DNA of 64,000 nt, from the NCBI RefSeq assembly GCF_035974275.1, contig NZ_CP142422.1:3224001-3288000 (forward strand), given 5' to 3'. The notes beneath the pieces are model-generated. The model searched no databases and was not told the DNA's origin. It saw only the letters and a list, made by a program, of their open reading frames with translations. Origin of the DNA: Chryseobacterium sp. MYb264. Its GTDB lineage: Bacteria > Bacteroidota > Bacteroidia > Flavobacteriales > Weeksellaceae. Of this stretch, positions 28,086-37,104 are shown piece after piece. The stretch's first letter is position 1; each line of letters begins with the position of its first letter. A program made the translations under genes and the position numbers.

Positions 28086-28667
28086 TTAGTCTTCAAGCAG
28101 CAATAAAAATAGCTTTGTATTACCTTGTGATACGGTATCCATTTTCGACTGCCCACCGCTAATGGAGGTCAGGTTCTTAATATTTCCGTTTCGCTTTATT
28201 TTACTCATAGCGTCGTTCAGGTTGCTTACGATTTGCGAGACATTAGCAATAATAATAATTTTTTCGGGAAGCCTTGAAGAGTGATAGTGAAGGATATTAT
28301 TATGGGACAGCATAATTCTACCATCATAAGCAATAAGGTATTCACACGAGATGAATGCCGCATCGTTTGAAGACTGCAATTCCGAAGTATATGAGGTCTT
28401 CACAACATTTAGAAAGTCCTGAAGATCTTTATCCCAACAGAAAAGATTTCTCATCCCCTCGATTTTGATGATCTGGTTTAAAGTCTGTAGAGCCTCCGCT
28501 TCATCCGCACAATAATTAAAAAATCCCCCCGAATGCGTAAATAATTGCGCAAACTTATAGTCAAGATCCGCATTTTTCAGCGAGTCCCCTAGCTTCTCCA
28601 GGCTCTGTCTATCGTCTTCCTCAGGCTGGTTGGTCAGTTTGCTTACAATCCTCTTGAATAAATTCAA
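28086..28667 (-). CDS. LUD domain-containing protein (LutC/YkgG-like)
   Basis: A 193-residue protein of the LUD family, named for lactate utilisation subunit LutC. Conserved features are CDEAEAL-like CADEAEAL near 53, FISCEYLIAYDG near 106 and SQGNTKLFLLL at the end. The family usually works with LutA/LutB iron-sulfur proteins, but none adjoins it. It lies between ftsH and cdsA, 25 bases before cdsA, an arrangement frequent in Flavobacteriia with no known functional reason. Role here is unknown. Confidence 0.72.
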   Translation of the reverse strand: MNLFKRIVSKLTNQPEEDDRQSLEKLGDSLKNADLDYKFAQLFTHSGGFFNYCADEAEALQTLNQIIKIEGMRNLFCWDKDLQDFLNVVKTSYTSELQSSNDAAFISCEYLIAYDGRIMLSHNNILHYHSSRLPEKIIIIANVSQIVSNLNDAMSKIKRNGNIKNLTSISGGQSKMDTVSQGNTKLFLLLLED

Positions 28668-28748
28668 CTTAATTTATTTTTAGTCAACTTTATACAAAAA
28701 TAAAGAATTAATTACAATGCATTCCAACATTTCCCCTTTAAATATTAA

Positions 28749-28780
28749 AAAACCTGACAATTTTACTGTTGTCAGGTTTT
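28749..28780 (-). terminator. Rho-independent terminator of ftsH
   Basis: AAAACCTGACAA (28749-28760) pairs perfectly with TTGTCAGGTTTT (28769-28780). It separates rsfS-ftsH from the LUD gene. Confidence 0.9.
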
Positions 28781-28805
28781 TATGATGTTTAAGTTCTCTG
28801 TAAAA

Positions 28806-30821
28806 TTACAGTTGAGTAGGGCTTTCAGGTGCCTGAATTTCGCTTTCCTCTTCTTTATCTTTTATAATAATTTCCTCTGTAGGCTCCTTTGTATCAGGAA
28901 TTGTATTTGTTACAGGTTTCTCTGTTAACTCAGGATCCCAGGCTCTCTTCCCGAATACCTCTTCGAGATCCTCACGGAAAATAACTTCTTTTTCCAAAAG
29001 TTTATGAGCCAGAGCATCAAGCTTATCTTTATTTTCGGTTAAAATCTGAATAGCTCTTTCATATTGATTTTCGATGATTGATTTAATCTCGATATCAATC
29101 TTCTTCGCCGTTTCTTCAGAATAAGGTTTTCCGAAAGAATATTCAGACTGTCCAGAGCTGTCGTAATAAGAAATATTACCGATATTAGAGCTCAATCCGT
29201 AAATTGTAACCATTGCCTGAGCTCTTTTCGTAACACTTTCGAGATCCGAAAGCGCTCCGGTTGAAATATTATTGAATATCACCTGTTCTGCAGCTCTACC
29301 TCCCAGTGTAGCACACATTTCATCCAACATTTGTTCCGTAGTAGTAAGTTGTCTTTCCTCAGGAAGGTACCATGCAGCTCCTAAAGAACGTCCTCTAGGT
29401 ACAATAGTCACTTTCAACAATGGAGAAGCATGCTCCACCAGCCATGAAATCGTAGCGTGCCCCGCCTCATGATAAGCTACTCTTTTCTTTTCAGAAGGCT
29501 TAATGGCCTTATTTTTCTTTTCAAGCCCTCCAATAATTCGGTCTACGGCATCAAGGAAGTCCTGTTTTGAAACAGAGTTATGATTATTTCTTGCTGCAAT
29601 TAATGCCGCCTCGTTACAAACATTGGCGATATCCGCTCCGCTGAACCCAGGTGTCTGTTTAGCTAAAAATTCTCTGTCTACATTATCGTCAAGCTTAATC
29701 TTTTTCAGATGCACATCAAAGATCTGTCTTCTTTCATGCAGCTCAGGAAGGTCTACATAGATTGAACGGTCAAAACGTCCGGCTCTCATCAAAGCTTTAT
29801 CCAGGATATCCGCTCTGTTGGTTGCAGCCATTACAATAACGTTGGTATCTGTTCCGAAACCATCCATTTCAGTAAGCAACTGGTTCAAAGTATTTTCTCG
29901 CTCATCGTTTCCGCCTGAGAAATTGTTTTTTCCTCTTGCACGTCCGATTGCATCAATCTCATCGATAAAGATAATTGCAGGAGATTTAGCTTTAGCCTGA
30001 GCAAAAAGATCTCTCACTCTTGAAGCACCTACCCCCACAAACATTTCCACGAAATCTGAACCTGAAAGTGAGAAGAAAGGAACTTTAGCTTCACCCGCTA
30101 CCGCCTTCGCCAATAACGTTTTACCTGTTCCCGGAGGGCCTACTAACAGCACTCCTTTAGGAATTTTACCTCCCAGTTTAGTATATTTCTCTGAGTTCTT
30201 CAAGAAATCTACAACTTCCTGAACCTCTTCTTTAGCACCTTCTAAACCTGCAACATCTTTAAATGTTACCTGAATTCTTTCCTTTTCGTCGAAAAGTTTC
30301 GCTTTAGATTTCCCTATAGAGAAAATTTGTCCTCCAGGGCCTCCTCCACCGCCCATCTTTCTGAAAAGAAGGAAATAGAAAATACCTAAGATCGCGATCC
30401 AGATCAAAGCAGACACCAATATATCCATAAACGGGCTCTTTCCTGCTCCGTAATCTTTGGTTGTTTTAATCCCTGCGTTTGATGCTTTTACCTGATCAAA
30501 TTTTTGAAGAAAAAGCTGAAGATCACCATATTTAACAGTATAATCTGCCTTTGGTGCTACTGCAAATGCTGAAAACGGATCATTTTCCTTGGCTTTTTTG
30601 TTTACCATTTCCGTTTTAGCAGCTTGTGTTAAGAACACATCCGCCTTTTCAGTGTCTTTGTATATTAAAATGTTCTGAACCTTTCCGGCTTGCATGACTT
30701 TGAAAAACTCGTCTTCGTCAATAGATTTTGCACTGTTATCTCCGAAAAAATTCGGGATAAAAAAGAGCAAAAGAGCTATGATCGCAATCGGAAAAAACCA
30801 GTTAAATCCTTTATTGTTCAT
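28806..30821 (-). CDS. ftsH: Membrane AAA+ zinc protease FtsH
   Basis: Hexameric membrane protease of 671 residues that removes unassembled membrane proteins and regulators. Helix 1 spans about 9-25 and helix 2 about 134-153, with a periplasmic domain between. Walker A is GPPGTGKT (228-235), Walker B FIDEID (285-290), the SRH region follows, and the zinc site HEAGH is at 451-455. The C-terminal tail is acidic and rich in Glu/Pro/Thr. It follows rsfS by 16 bases, so they form an operon. Confidence 0.97.
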   Translation of the reverse strand: MNNKGFNWFFPIAIIALLLFFIPNFFGDNSAKSIDEDEFFKVMQAGKVQNILIYKDTEKADVFLTQAAKTEMVNKKAKENDPFSAFAVAPKADYTVKYGDLQLFLQKFDQVKASNAGIKTTKDYGAGKSPFMDILVSALIWIAILGIFYFLLFRKMGGGGGPGGQIFSIGKSKAKLFDEKERIQVTFKDVAGLEGAKEEVQEVVDFLKNSEKYTKLGGKIPKGVLLVGPPGTGKTLLAKAVAGEAKVPFFSLSGSDFVEMFVGVGASRVRDLFAQAKAKSPAIIFIDEIDAIGRARGKNNFSGGNDERENTLNQLLTEMDGFGTDTNVIVMAATNRADILDKALMRAGRFDRSIYVDLPELHERRQIFDVHLKKIKLDDNVDREFLAKQTPGFSGADIANVCNEAALIAARNNHNSVSKQDFLDAVDRIIGGLEKKNKAIKPSEKKRVAYHEAGHATISWLVEHASPLLKVTIVPRGRSLGAAWYLPEERQLTTTEQMLDEMCATLGGRAAEQVIFNNISTGALSDLESVTKRAQAMVTIYGLSSNIGNISYYDSSGQSEYSFGKPYSEETAKKIDIEIKSIIENQYERAIQILTENKDKLDALAHKLLEKEVIFREDLEEVFGKRAWDPELTEKPVTNTIPDTKEPTEEIIIKDKEEESEIQAPESPTQL

Positions 30822-30837
30822 TGATACTTTTTAAAAT

Positions 30838-31206
30838 TTATAATTCATTTTCAATTTTTGTGATTTCTGCATCTCCCCAAAGTTCTTCAATATCATAATA
30901 TTCACGAGTTTCTTTCTGGAAAATATGCACGACCACTGAAACGTAATCTACCAATACCCACATAGAGTTTTCAGTTCCTTCTACGTGCCAAGGTCTATCT
31001 TTGAGATCGTTTCTCACTTTTTTCTCAACACTTCCTGCTAATGCAGAGACTTGTGTATTTGAGTTTCCGCTACAAATTACGAATGTTTCCGCTACAGAAT
31101 TTTCAATTTTCGAAAGGTCGAAAATCATAATATCTTCCCCTTTTACATCCTGGATTGCCTCAACAATTTTATCTATTAGCGCTTGCTTTTCTGCTGTTTT
31201 GTTCAT
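30838..31206 (-). CDS. rsfS: Ribosome silencing factor RsfS
   Basis: Binds ribosomal protein uL14 and blocks subunit joining when nutrients are scarce. A 122-residue protein with the RsfS motifs FVICSGNSNTQVSALAG, PWHVEGTENSMWVLVDYVSVVVHIF (shortened here) and a YYDIEELW-type end. The start at 31206 (MNKTAEKQ) is preferred to an ATG 7 codons upstream because it fits family length. It is the first gene of the rsfS-ftsH operon. Confidence 0.92.
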   Translation of the reverse strand: MNKTAEKQALIDKIVEAIQDVKGEDIMIFDLSKIENSVAETFVICSGNSNTQVSALAGSVEKKVRNDLKDRPWHVEGTENSMWVLVDYVSVVVHIFQKETREYYDIEELWGDAEITKIENEL

Positions 31207-31224
31207 TAAAATATCTATAATCTG

Positions 31225-31232
31225 CAAATTTA
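31225..31232 (-). promoter_or_regulatory. -7 element of rsfS-ftsH
   Basis: TAAATTTG on the minus strand, 18 bases upstream of the preferred rsfS start. It lies between the divergent rsfS and birA genes. Confidence 0.5.
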
Positions 31233-31292
31233 TTGTTTTTTCTTTACTTTAGCCTTATTTTTACCCTTTTAAAAGTCTTAAAGTTTTCTTAA

Positions 31293-32009
31293 ATGCCTCA
31301 TCTGTTCTATTTAAAAGAGTGTTCTTCTACTAATGACGAAATATCTGAGTTTTTACTTTATGAAAATTCCGATTTTATTGGTTTACATACTTTCAATCAA
31401 ACGAAAGGCCGCGGACAGTATGGAAACACATGGTCTTTCAATGCTGAAAAAAATTTAGCTTACACTTTAGCGGCAAAAATCGGGAATTTTACGTGCTCTG
31501 ATTTTATGTTCAATTATTATACCGCAATCCTCATCAGGGATTTCCTTGCCAATTTGACTGATAATGATGTTAAAATAAAATGGCCGAACGATATTATCCT
31601 TAAAAATAAAAAAATCGTTGGAATTTTAATTGAAAAAAAGAAAATAAATGAAAATAATTATTTTATCATCGGAGCAGGCTTCAATATTCTCCAGGAAAAA
31701 TTTGAAGAGGTTTCCAATGCAGGCTCCCTTTTGACTCAAACAGGGAAACATTTCAGCCTCAGCCAAACCGCAGCTGATCTTCACCGCTACATAACTGAAA
31801 AACTACATAAGATCCCTTCTGATGAACAGATTATGGAACGCTTTAATAACCATTTATACAGAAAAGACCAAGTGTCCGTCTTTGAACTGAATAAAACGCG
31901 ACAAAATGGCATTATAAAATGCGCGGATGAAAAAGGAGAACTCCTGATTGAACTGGAAAAAGAGGGGTTACGGTCTTTTTATCACAAAGAAATAAAACTT
32001 CTCTACTGA
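31293..32009 (+). CDS. birA: Biotin--[acetyl-CoA-carboxylase] ligase
   Basis: Attaches biotin to the carrier protein of acetyl-CoA carboxylase through biotinyl-AMP. A 238-residue protein with the BPL catalytic motifs GRGQYGNTWSF near 41 and KWPNDIILKNKKIVGILIE near 92, then a short C-terminal SH3-like domain. There is no N-terminal DNA-binding domain, so it is the non-regulatory type. Its 3' end overlaps the convergent LptF/G gene by 7 bases. Confidence 0.92.
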   Translation: MPHLFYLKECSSTNDEISEFLLYENSDFIGLHTFNQTKGRGQYGNTWSFNAEKNLAYTLAAKIGNFTCSDFMFNYYTAILIRDFLANLTDNDVKIKWPNDIILKNKKIVGILIEKKKINENNYFIIGAGFNILQEKFEEVSNAGSLLTQTGKHFSLSQTAADLHRYITEKLHKIPSDEQIMERFNNHLYRKDQVSVFELNKTRQNGIIKCADEKGELLIELEKEGLRSFYHKEIKLLY

Positions 32010-33115
32010 TTGGCTCTTCTAAGATATAAAACAAGAGCAATCGGAAAAAAGATCATATTGGGCAGCCACATGGCCACCAAGGGCGTCATACTTTTATTTT
32101 CCGAAACTACCTTTAAAGCCTCAAATGAGAACACGAAAATAAAGGCTAAAGAAATACCCACCGCCAGATTAACGCCAAGCCCGCCCCGTTTTTTCTGAGA
32201 AGCTAAAGAAAGCGCCAAAAATGTCAAAATAATTATCGATACCGGCATGGAAGTCCTCTGATGGAGCTCATTTAAATAAGAGTTCAGATTTCCATTTCCT
32301 TTATCCTTTTCTCTTTCAATAAATTTTAACAACTCCGGGGTCGTTTTATTTTGTCCTAACAGTTCATTCGGGAATAACTCTTCAGGAGAATGTCCAAAAT
32401 TTTTCCTCAACTCAAAACTGTTGACAAGCTTCTGAGAGTCATCTTTATTGATGCTTTTTTCTGTATAATTATTAAGGACAAATTGTTTTTTAGCCGGATC
32501 CCAGTAGACCTCGGAAGCTTTCAGCTCATAAAGCAGCCTTCTGTCTTTATCAAATCTCTGGAATACGAAACCGGTTCCCCGTTTTTCTTTCTTATTCCAC
32601 GAATTAACGAAAATATATTCCGTTTTACTTAACTGAGCCGAGGCAGGTGCCGTACCAAGAATTTTTTCTTTATTGGTCGAATTATAGGTATAAGCCTCAA
32701 GCGCATTCTTTTTGATATTGGCCCAGGGCAAAACCATATGATTCACGGTAAGAGAAATCATCGCAATAAAGATCGAAGTCAGCAAATAAGGTCTCGCAAA
32801 CCGGTGAAAACTGGCTCCGGAACTAATGACAGCGACAATTTCCGTATTATTAGCCATTCTGGAGGTAAAATAAATTACAGAAATAAAAACCAGAATAGAA
32901 AGAAATGTAACAATAAGATTCAAAATCCAGAAAGGATAAAAGTGGATCAAAAAGTACATCAGATCCATTTTAGGATCGAGTGCTTTCGCATTTTCAATTC
33001 TGGGAATCTTCTGCTGAACATCAATCACCAAAACAACAATAGACAGCAATATCAGCATGAAACTGAAAGTTCCAAGATACTTTTTAATGATATATTTGTC
33101 TACAATTTTTAGCAT
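32003..33115 (-). CDS. LptF/LptG family lipopolysaccharide permease
   Basis: Inner-membrane permease subunit of the LPS export ABC transporter. At 370 residues it has helices near 10-28, 55-80, 100-125 and three in the last 90 residues, with a periplasmic beta-jelly-roll domain between (about 135-270). The N-terminal DKYIIKKYLGTF is typical of the family. It follows tgt by 105 bases on the same strand. Bacteroidota have several LptF/G paralogues, so which one this is cannot be told. Confidence 0.87.
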   Translation of the reverse strand: MLKIVDKYIIKKYLGTFSFMLILLSIVVLVIDVQQKIPRIENAKALDPKMDLMYFLIHFYPFWILNLIVTFLSILVFISVIYFTSRMANNTEIVAVISSGASFHRFARPYLLTSIFIAMISLTVNHMVLPWANIKKNALEAYTYNSTNKEKILGTAPASAQLSKTEYIFVNSWNKKEKRGTGFVFQRFDKDRRLLYELKASEVYWDPAKKQFVLNNYTEKSINKDDSQKLVNSFELRKNFGHSPEELFPNELLGQNKTTPELLKFIEREKDKGNGNLNSYLNELHQRTSMPVSIIILTFLALSLASQKKRGGLGVNLAVGISLAFIFVFSFEALKVVSENKSMTPLVAMWLPNMIFFPIALVLYLRRANQ

Positions 33116-33192
33116 TTCTGCGTATTTTATTCTAATAAATTAAATATGCCAATCAATATTATGTAACATAGGATTCGCATCCTATTCTAATT

Positions 33193-33217
33193 TAAGTCGT
33201 CCCTTCGGGACTCCTTA
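33193..33217. repeat. Intercistronic palindrome between tgt and the LptF/G gene
   Basis: TAAG-tc-GTCCC-ttc-GGGAC-tc-CTTA is a two-part palindrome with a symmetric internal loop. It begins 4 bases past the tgt stop. It lacks a T-run, so it is more likely an mRNA-stabilising or REP-like palindrome than a terminator. Confidence 0.55.
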
Positions 33218-33220
33218 TGT

Positions 33221-34357
33221 TTAAAGTCTTTGTCTAAGAACGGGAACAACAGAGTTCTTCCATTCGTAGAAATCTCCTGCTAAAATATGTTCTCTTGCCA
33301 CTTTTACCAAATCTAAATAGAAAGCCAGGTTATGAATTGAAGCAATTTGTTTCGCCAGATATTCTTTGGAAACAAATAAATGTCTCAGATAAGCTTTAGA
33401 ATATTCTCTGTCTACGAAACTTGTTCCAAACTCGTCCAAAGGTGAAAAATCTTTCTTCCATTTTTCATTCTTCATGTTCATAACGCCCTGCCAGGTAAAC
33501 AACATTGCATTTCTTGCATTTCTTGTCGGCATTACACAATCCATCATATCAATCCCCAACCCAATAGATTCCAGAATATTCCAGGGCGTTCCTACCCCCA
33601 TCAGATATCTTGGTTTTTCTTTTGGCAAAATATCGGTTACCTCATCGGTAATTCTGTACATTTCTTCTTCAGGCTCACCTACAGAAAGTCCGCCAATGGC
33701 ATTTCCTTCTGCGCCGGCTTCAGAGATAACCTCTGCTGAAATTTTTCTTAAATCTGAATATGTTGAACCCTGAACAATTGGGAAAAGCCTTTGTTTATGA
33801 CCGTATATTTCAGGATTATTTTCCGTCCATTCAATACATCTTTTTAACCAACGATGCGTTAACTCCATCGAAGATTTAGCCTGATTATACTCGCAAGGAT
33901 AAGGTGTACACTCGTCAAAAGCCATAAAAATATCGGCTCCGATCTGTCTTTGGATCTCCATCGATTTTTCCGGAGAGAACATGTGGTAGCTTCCGTCGAT
34001 ATGAGATTTAAATCTCGCGCCTTCTTCAGTCATTTTCCGGCTGCTTGCCAGTGAGAATACCTGAAAACCTCCTGAATCTGTTAAGATAGGAAGATCCCAA
34101 TTCATAAATTTATGCAAACCTCCCGCATCCTGCATGGTTTCCATACCCGGACGAAGGTAAAGGTGATAGGTATTACCCAAAATGATCTGGGCTTTTATGT
34201 CTTCTTTTAATTCTCTTTGGTGAACTGTTTTTACACTTGCCACAGTTCCTACAGGCATAAAAATAGGCGTTTGAATTTTACCATGATCGGTGGTAATTTC
34301 TCCCGCTCTTGCCTTTCCCTCAGAGGTTTTTTCTATCGTAAAAAACTTTTGCATCAT
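33221..34357 (-). CDS. tgt: tRNA-guanine(34) transglycosylase
   Basis: Exchanges guanine 34 of certain tRNAs for preQ1 in queuosine synthesis. A 378-residue protein with the active-site motifs DSGGFQVFSL near 92, MAFDECTPYPC near 144 and MDCVMPTRNARN near 270 that hold the catalytic aspartates. The zinc site differs from the norm. Where E. coli has CDCYTC before RNYSRAYL, this protein has GTSFVD before REYSKAYL, so all three zinc cysteines are missing although the ligand His (SIHNLAFY) is kept. Starts 2 bases after the DUF4296 gene, in one operon. Confidence 0.94.
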   Translation of the reverse strand: MMQKFFTIEKTSEGKARAGEITTDHGKIQTPIFMPVGTVASVKTVHQRELKEDIKAQIILGNTYHLYLRPGMETMQDAGGLHKFMNWDLPILTDSGGFQVFSLASSRKMTEEGARFKSHIDGSYHMFSPEKSMEIQRQIGADIFMAFDECTPYPCEYNQAKSSMELTHRWLKRCIEWTENNPEIYGHKQRLFPIVQGSTYSDLRKISAEVISEAGAEGNAIGGLSVGEPEEEMYRITDEVTDILPKEKPRYLMGVGTPWNILESIGLGIDMMDCVMPTRNARNAMLFTWQGVMNMKNEKWKKDFSPLDEFGTSFVDREYSKAYLRHLFVSKEYLAKQIASIHNLAFYLDLVKVAREHILAGDFYEWKNSVVPVLRQRL

Positions 34358-34359
34358 AA

Positions 34360-34731
34360 CTAATTTTCCAAATTCGTTGGATTAACTCCGTTATTCTTGG
34401 TTTTATCCTGAATATATTTTTCCGCTTTTGGATCTTTTTTTAATAATAATTTTTGTGCTTCCTCCGTAATTCCTTTCATTTTCTGCTTCAGCACATAATA
34501 TTTAAAACTTTCATTAAAATCGGCAGGTTTTACATTATATGTTTTCAGAACATATCTTGTTCCTGCTTCCATATTGGTATTCTGAAAATTAATGCTTGCC
34601 TGATCGTTAATTGACAAATCAGCCAGGATTTCTGACATGGTATCCTCAGAAACAAGATTTTTAGGTTTATCAATATAATCTGTACATGAAAATACAGATA
34701 TCAACACAAAAAGTAATATCAGCCTTTTCAT
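34360..34731 (-). CDS. DUF4296 domain-containing lipoprotein
   Basis: Small lipoprotein of 123 residues with a short signal and lipobox (SVFSC, Cys16). The rest is helical, with the family's TMSEILADLSINDQAS motif near 31 and a Lys-rich tail. DUF4296 is Bacteroidota-specific and of unknown role. It overlaps the upstream glycosyltransferase by 4 bases (ATGA) and is followed by tgt 2 bases later, so it is translated from a tightly packed operon. Confidence 0.83.
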   Translation of the reverse strand: MKRLILLFVLISVFSCTDYIDKPKNLVSEDTMSEILADLSINDQASINFQNTNMEAGTRYVLKTYNVKPADFNESFKYYVLKQKMKGITEEAQKLLLKKDPKAEKYIQDKTKNNGVNPTNLEN

Positions 34732-35444
34732 AATTTATTGATTAATGATTTCCATTTCAAATTCAAAACCCCAAAAACGGCTTCGTGAATAATGCCTCCG
34801 TTCATTTTACTTTCACCCAAAATTCTGTTGGTAAAGATAATGGGAACTTCTGTAATTCTGAAACCTTTCTTAAATGTCCTGAACTTCATTTCAATCTGGA
34901 AACCGTATCCTTTTAATTTCACATTATCCAAGCCTATTTCTTCCAAAACTTTTCTTGAAAAACATACGAAACCTGCTGTGGTATCATGAATAGGCAATCC
35001 TAACACAAATCTCACATATTTTGATGCAAAATAAGACAACAGAACTCTGCCCATAGGCCAGTTGACCACATTTACCCCTTTTGAATAGCGGGAGCCTATT
35101 GCCATATCTGCATTTAGGCACGCTTCGTATAACTTCGGTAAATCGTTGGGATTGTGTGAAAAATCGGCATCCATTTCAAAAATATAATCATAGTTATTTT
35201 CAAGAGCCCATTTAAATCCGTGAATATATGCCTTTCCCAAACCGTCTTTTACATGTCTTATTGAAAGATGTAAATGATGGGGGAATTCTGTCTGCATTTT
35301 TTTTACTATATCTGCTGTACCATCCGGAGAAGTGTCGTCCACAACCAAAACATGAAAATTTTCTTCCAATGCGAAAACCGCGGAAATAATATTTTCAATA
35401 TTTTCCTTTTCGTTGTAAGTTGGGATAATGACGAGTTTTTTCAT
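34728..35444 (-). CDS. Polyprenol-phosphate mannosyltransferase-like glycosyltransferase (GT2)
   Basis: Transfers a sugar, usually mannose, from GDP-sugar to a polyprenyl phosphate. A 238-residue GT2 enzyme with the nucleotide-binding start VIIPTYNEKENI, the VVDDTSPDGTADIV motif near 37 and the metal-binding EMDADFSHNP near 90. No C-terminal membrane helices, as in soluble DPM1-like forms. The start at 35444 (MKKLVIIPTYNEK) is chosen because residues before it are not conserved. First gene of the operon with DUF4296, tgt and the LptF/G gene. Confidence 0.88.
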   Translation of the reverse strand: MKKLVIIPTYNEKENIENIISAVFALEENFHVLVVDDTSPDGTADIVKKMQTEFPHHLHLSIRHVKDGLGKAYIHGFKWALENNYDYIFEMDADFSHNPNDLPKLYEACLNADMAIGSRYSKGVNVVNWPMGRVLLSYFASKYVRFVLGLPIHDTTAGFVCFSRKVLEEIGLDNVKLKGYGFQIEMKFRTFKKGFRITEVPIIFTNRILGESKMNGGIIHEAVFGVLNLKWKSLINKL

Positions 35445-35498
35445 TTCAGTTTGCAAAGATAGTTTATTTAACCTTTTTATTTTATACAAAATATTCTA

Positions 35499-35506
35499 TA
35501 ATTTTG
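35499..35506 (+). promoter_or_regulatory. -7 element of the DUF4271-hemD transcript
   Basis: TAATTTTG fits TAnnTTTG and lies 14 bases before a TTG codon at 35521 that fits the start of DUF4271. Confidence 0.5.
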
Positions 35507-35520
35507 CAAAAAATATTCCT

Positions 35521-36189
35521 TTGCCGTTATCACAAACCTTCATCAACCATGTAAGAATACCTGAGAACAATGATTGGGTAATCTTTATACTGCTGGGATG
35601 CATCTTTTTATTCATTTTTATGATGAATATTGTTGAAAGAGATGCTAATCTAAGAGACTTTTTGCTTCAAAAATATTTTGATGCCAGTAACAACCTTCCC
35701 AGCTGGGTTATTACCTCCTGCGTGACAGCCCTTACCATCTCCGTTTTACTGTCACAATATATTCCGATTGTTCCGAAATTTGTCTCAGATCTTCATCTCT
35801 TTGGCTATAAGCTGAACAAATTTGGGTTTACATTCATTGCTGTGGTTGCTTTTTATTTAATAAAATCGGGATTAGGCTTTTTATTCTATCAAAGTATTGG
35901 CGACGGCAGAAAATGGTCTGTTTTCTATTTTACTTCTACCAAATTTTATTTTGTAATCTCATTTTTGTTAATAATTCTCTGTGTAACTCACTATTATTTC
36001 CCTATTGACAGAAATGAAATGTTTTTGTATTATCTGTACTTCGCAGGTTTTGTATTTATTTTTAAGATTTTTTTCTATTTATTTCACAAGAACAAGATCT
36101 TACCCGAAAAATGGTATTATAAATTTTTGTATATTTGCACCCTCCAAATTGCACCTCTTATGTTGCTTTGGAAATTATTATTTTTTTAA
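35521..36189 (+). CDS. DUF4271 domain-containing membrane protein
   Basis: Inner-membrane protein of 222 residues (from 35521) with about six hydrophobic segments and a conserved start PLSQTFINHVRIPENNDWV. The frame is open back to an ATG at 35428, but that would overlap the divergent glycosyltransferase and lie upstream of the -7 element at 35499. A TTG at 35521 is the best family-consistent start. Family role is unknown. It precedes hemD by 10 bases, a recurrent pairing in Flavobacteriia. Confidence 0.75.
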   Translation: MPLSQTFINHVRIPENNDWVIFILLGCIFLFIFMMNIVERDANLRDFLLQKYFDASNNLPSWVITSCVTALTISVLLSQYIPIVPKFVSDLHLFGYKLNKFGFTFIAVVAFYLIKSGLGFLFYQSIGDGRKWSVFYFTSTKFYFVISFLLIILCVTHYYFPIDRNEMFLYYLYFAGFVFIFKIFFYLFHKNKILPEKWYYKFLYICTLQIAPLMLLWKLLFF

Positions 36190-36198
36190 TAAAAGTCA

Positions 36199-36942
36199 AT
36201 GATGAGAATAAAGTCTATATTGGTATCACAACCAGCGCCTAGCGAGTCGTCTCCATACCTGGAAATAGCGAAGAAGGAAAAAATAAAGATTGATTTCCGC
36301 CCTTTCATCCACGTCGAAGGAGTTGACAACAAAGAATTGAGAACACAGAAGATTGATCTTACGCAGTACACGGGTATTATCTTTACCAGTAAAAATGCAA
36401 TAGACCATTACTTCAGATTAGCAGAAGAACTGCGTTTTGCGGTTCCGGACACGATGAGGTATATCTGCCAGTCGGAAGCTATTGCGAATTATCTTCAGAA
36501 GCATATTGTTTACAGAAAAAGAAAAATCAGCTTTGGGGAGAAGAACTTTGCAGATCTGGCTCCGCTTTTCAAAAAATTCCCTTCGGAAAAGTATCTTTTA
36601 CCCTCCTCGGATGTATTGAGTCCGGATATTGTAAGAACCTTAGATGCCGCAAATATCGACTGGACCAGAGCAATTATGTACAGAACGGTTTGCAGTGATT
36701 TAACCGATATTACCATTACGGATTATGATATGCTGATCTTTTTCAGCCCACAGGGGATCAAGTCGTTACAGCAGAACTTCCCGGACTTCAAGCAGGGGGA
36801 AACCAAGATTGGTGTATTTGGTGCAACCACTTCAGCGGCAGCAGAAGAAGCTGGATTAACTATTGATCTGATGGCGCCTACAAAGGAAACTCCATCCATG
36901 ACCATGGCACTTGAAAAATATATTAAAGCATTACATAAGTAA
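36199..36942 (+). CDS. hemD: Uroporphyrinogen-III synthase
   Basis: Closes the tetrapyrrole ring with inversion of ring D in haem synthesis. A 247-residue two-domain protein with the N-terminal SQP start, the IIFTSKNAIDHYF motif near 64, and the C-terminal LIFFSPQGIKSL and GATTSAAAEEAGL motifs. HemD sequences vary a lot, but these are recognisable. Two in-frame ATG codons sit at 36199 and 36202; the choice adds one residue. It closes the DUF4271-hemD unit, ending at the terminator near 36965. Confidence 0.88.
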   Translation: MMRIKSILVSQPAPSESSPYLEIAKKEKIKIDFRPFIHVEGVDNKELRTQKIDLTQYTGIIFTSKNAIDHYFRLAEELRFAVPDTMRYICQSEAIANYLQKHIVYRKRKISFGEKNFADLAPLFKKFPSEKYLLPSSDVLSPDIVRTLDAANIDWTRAIMYRTVCSDLTDITITDYDMLIFFSPQGIKSLQQNFPDFKQGETKIGVFGATTSAAAEEAGLTIDLMAPTKETPSMTMALEKYIKALHK

Positions 36943-36964
36943 AATTTAATACAAAAACATATAA

Positions 36965-37001
36965 TAACCGTCTTTTCAACAAAGGAAAGATGGTTTTTTT
37001 T
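36965..37001 (+). terminator. Rho-independent terminator of hemD
   Basis: AACCGTCTTT (36965-36974) pairs with AAAGATGGTT (36986-36995, one G-T pair), followed by a run of Ts. Confidence 0.8.
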
Positions 37002-37104
37002 TAATTAAATTTGAACAAAAATTAATATTGACTAAAATGTTCTTAAATTTTGCCTCTATTATTGAGTAACATTTTAAAAATATAAAAAGAATTAAAATAT
37101 TCAA

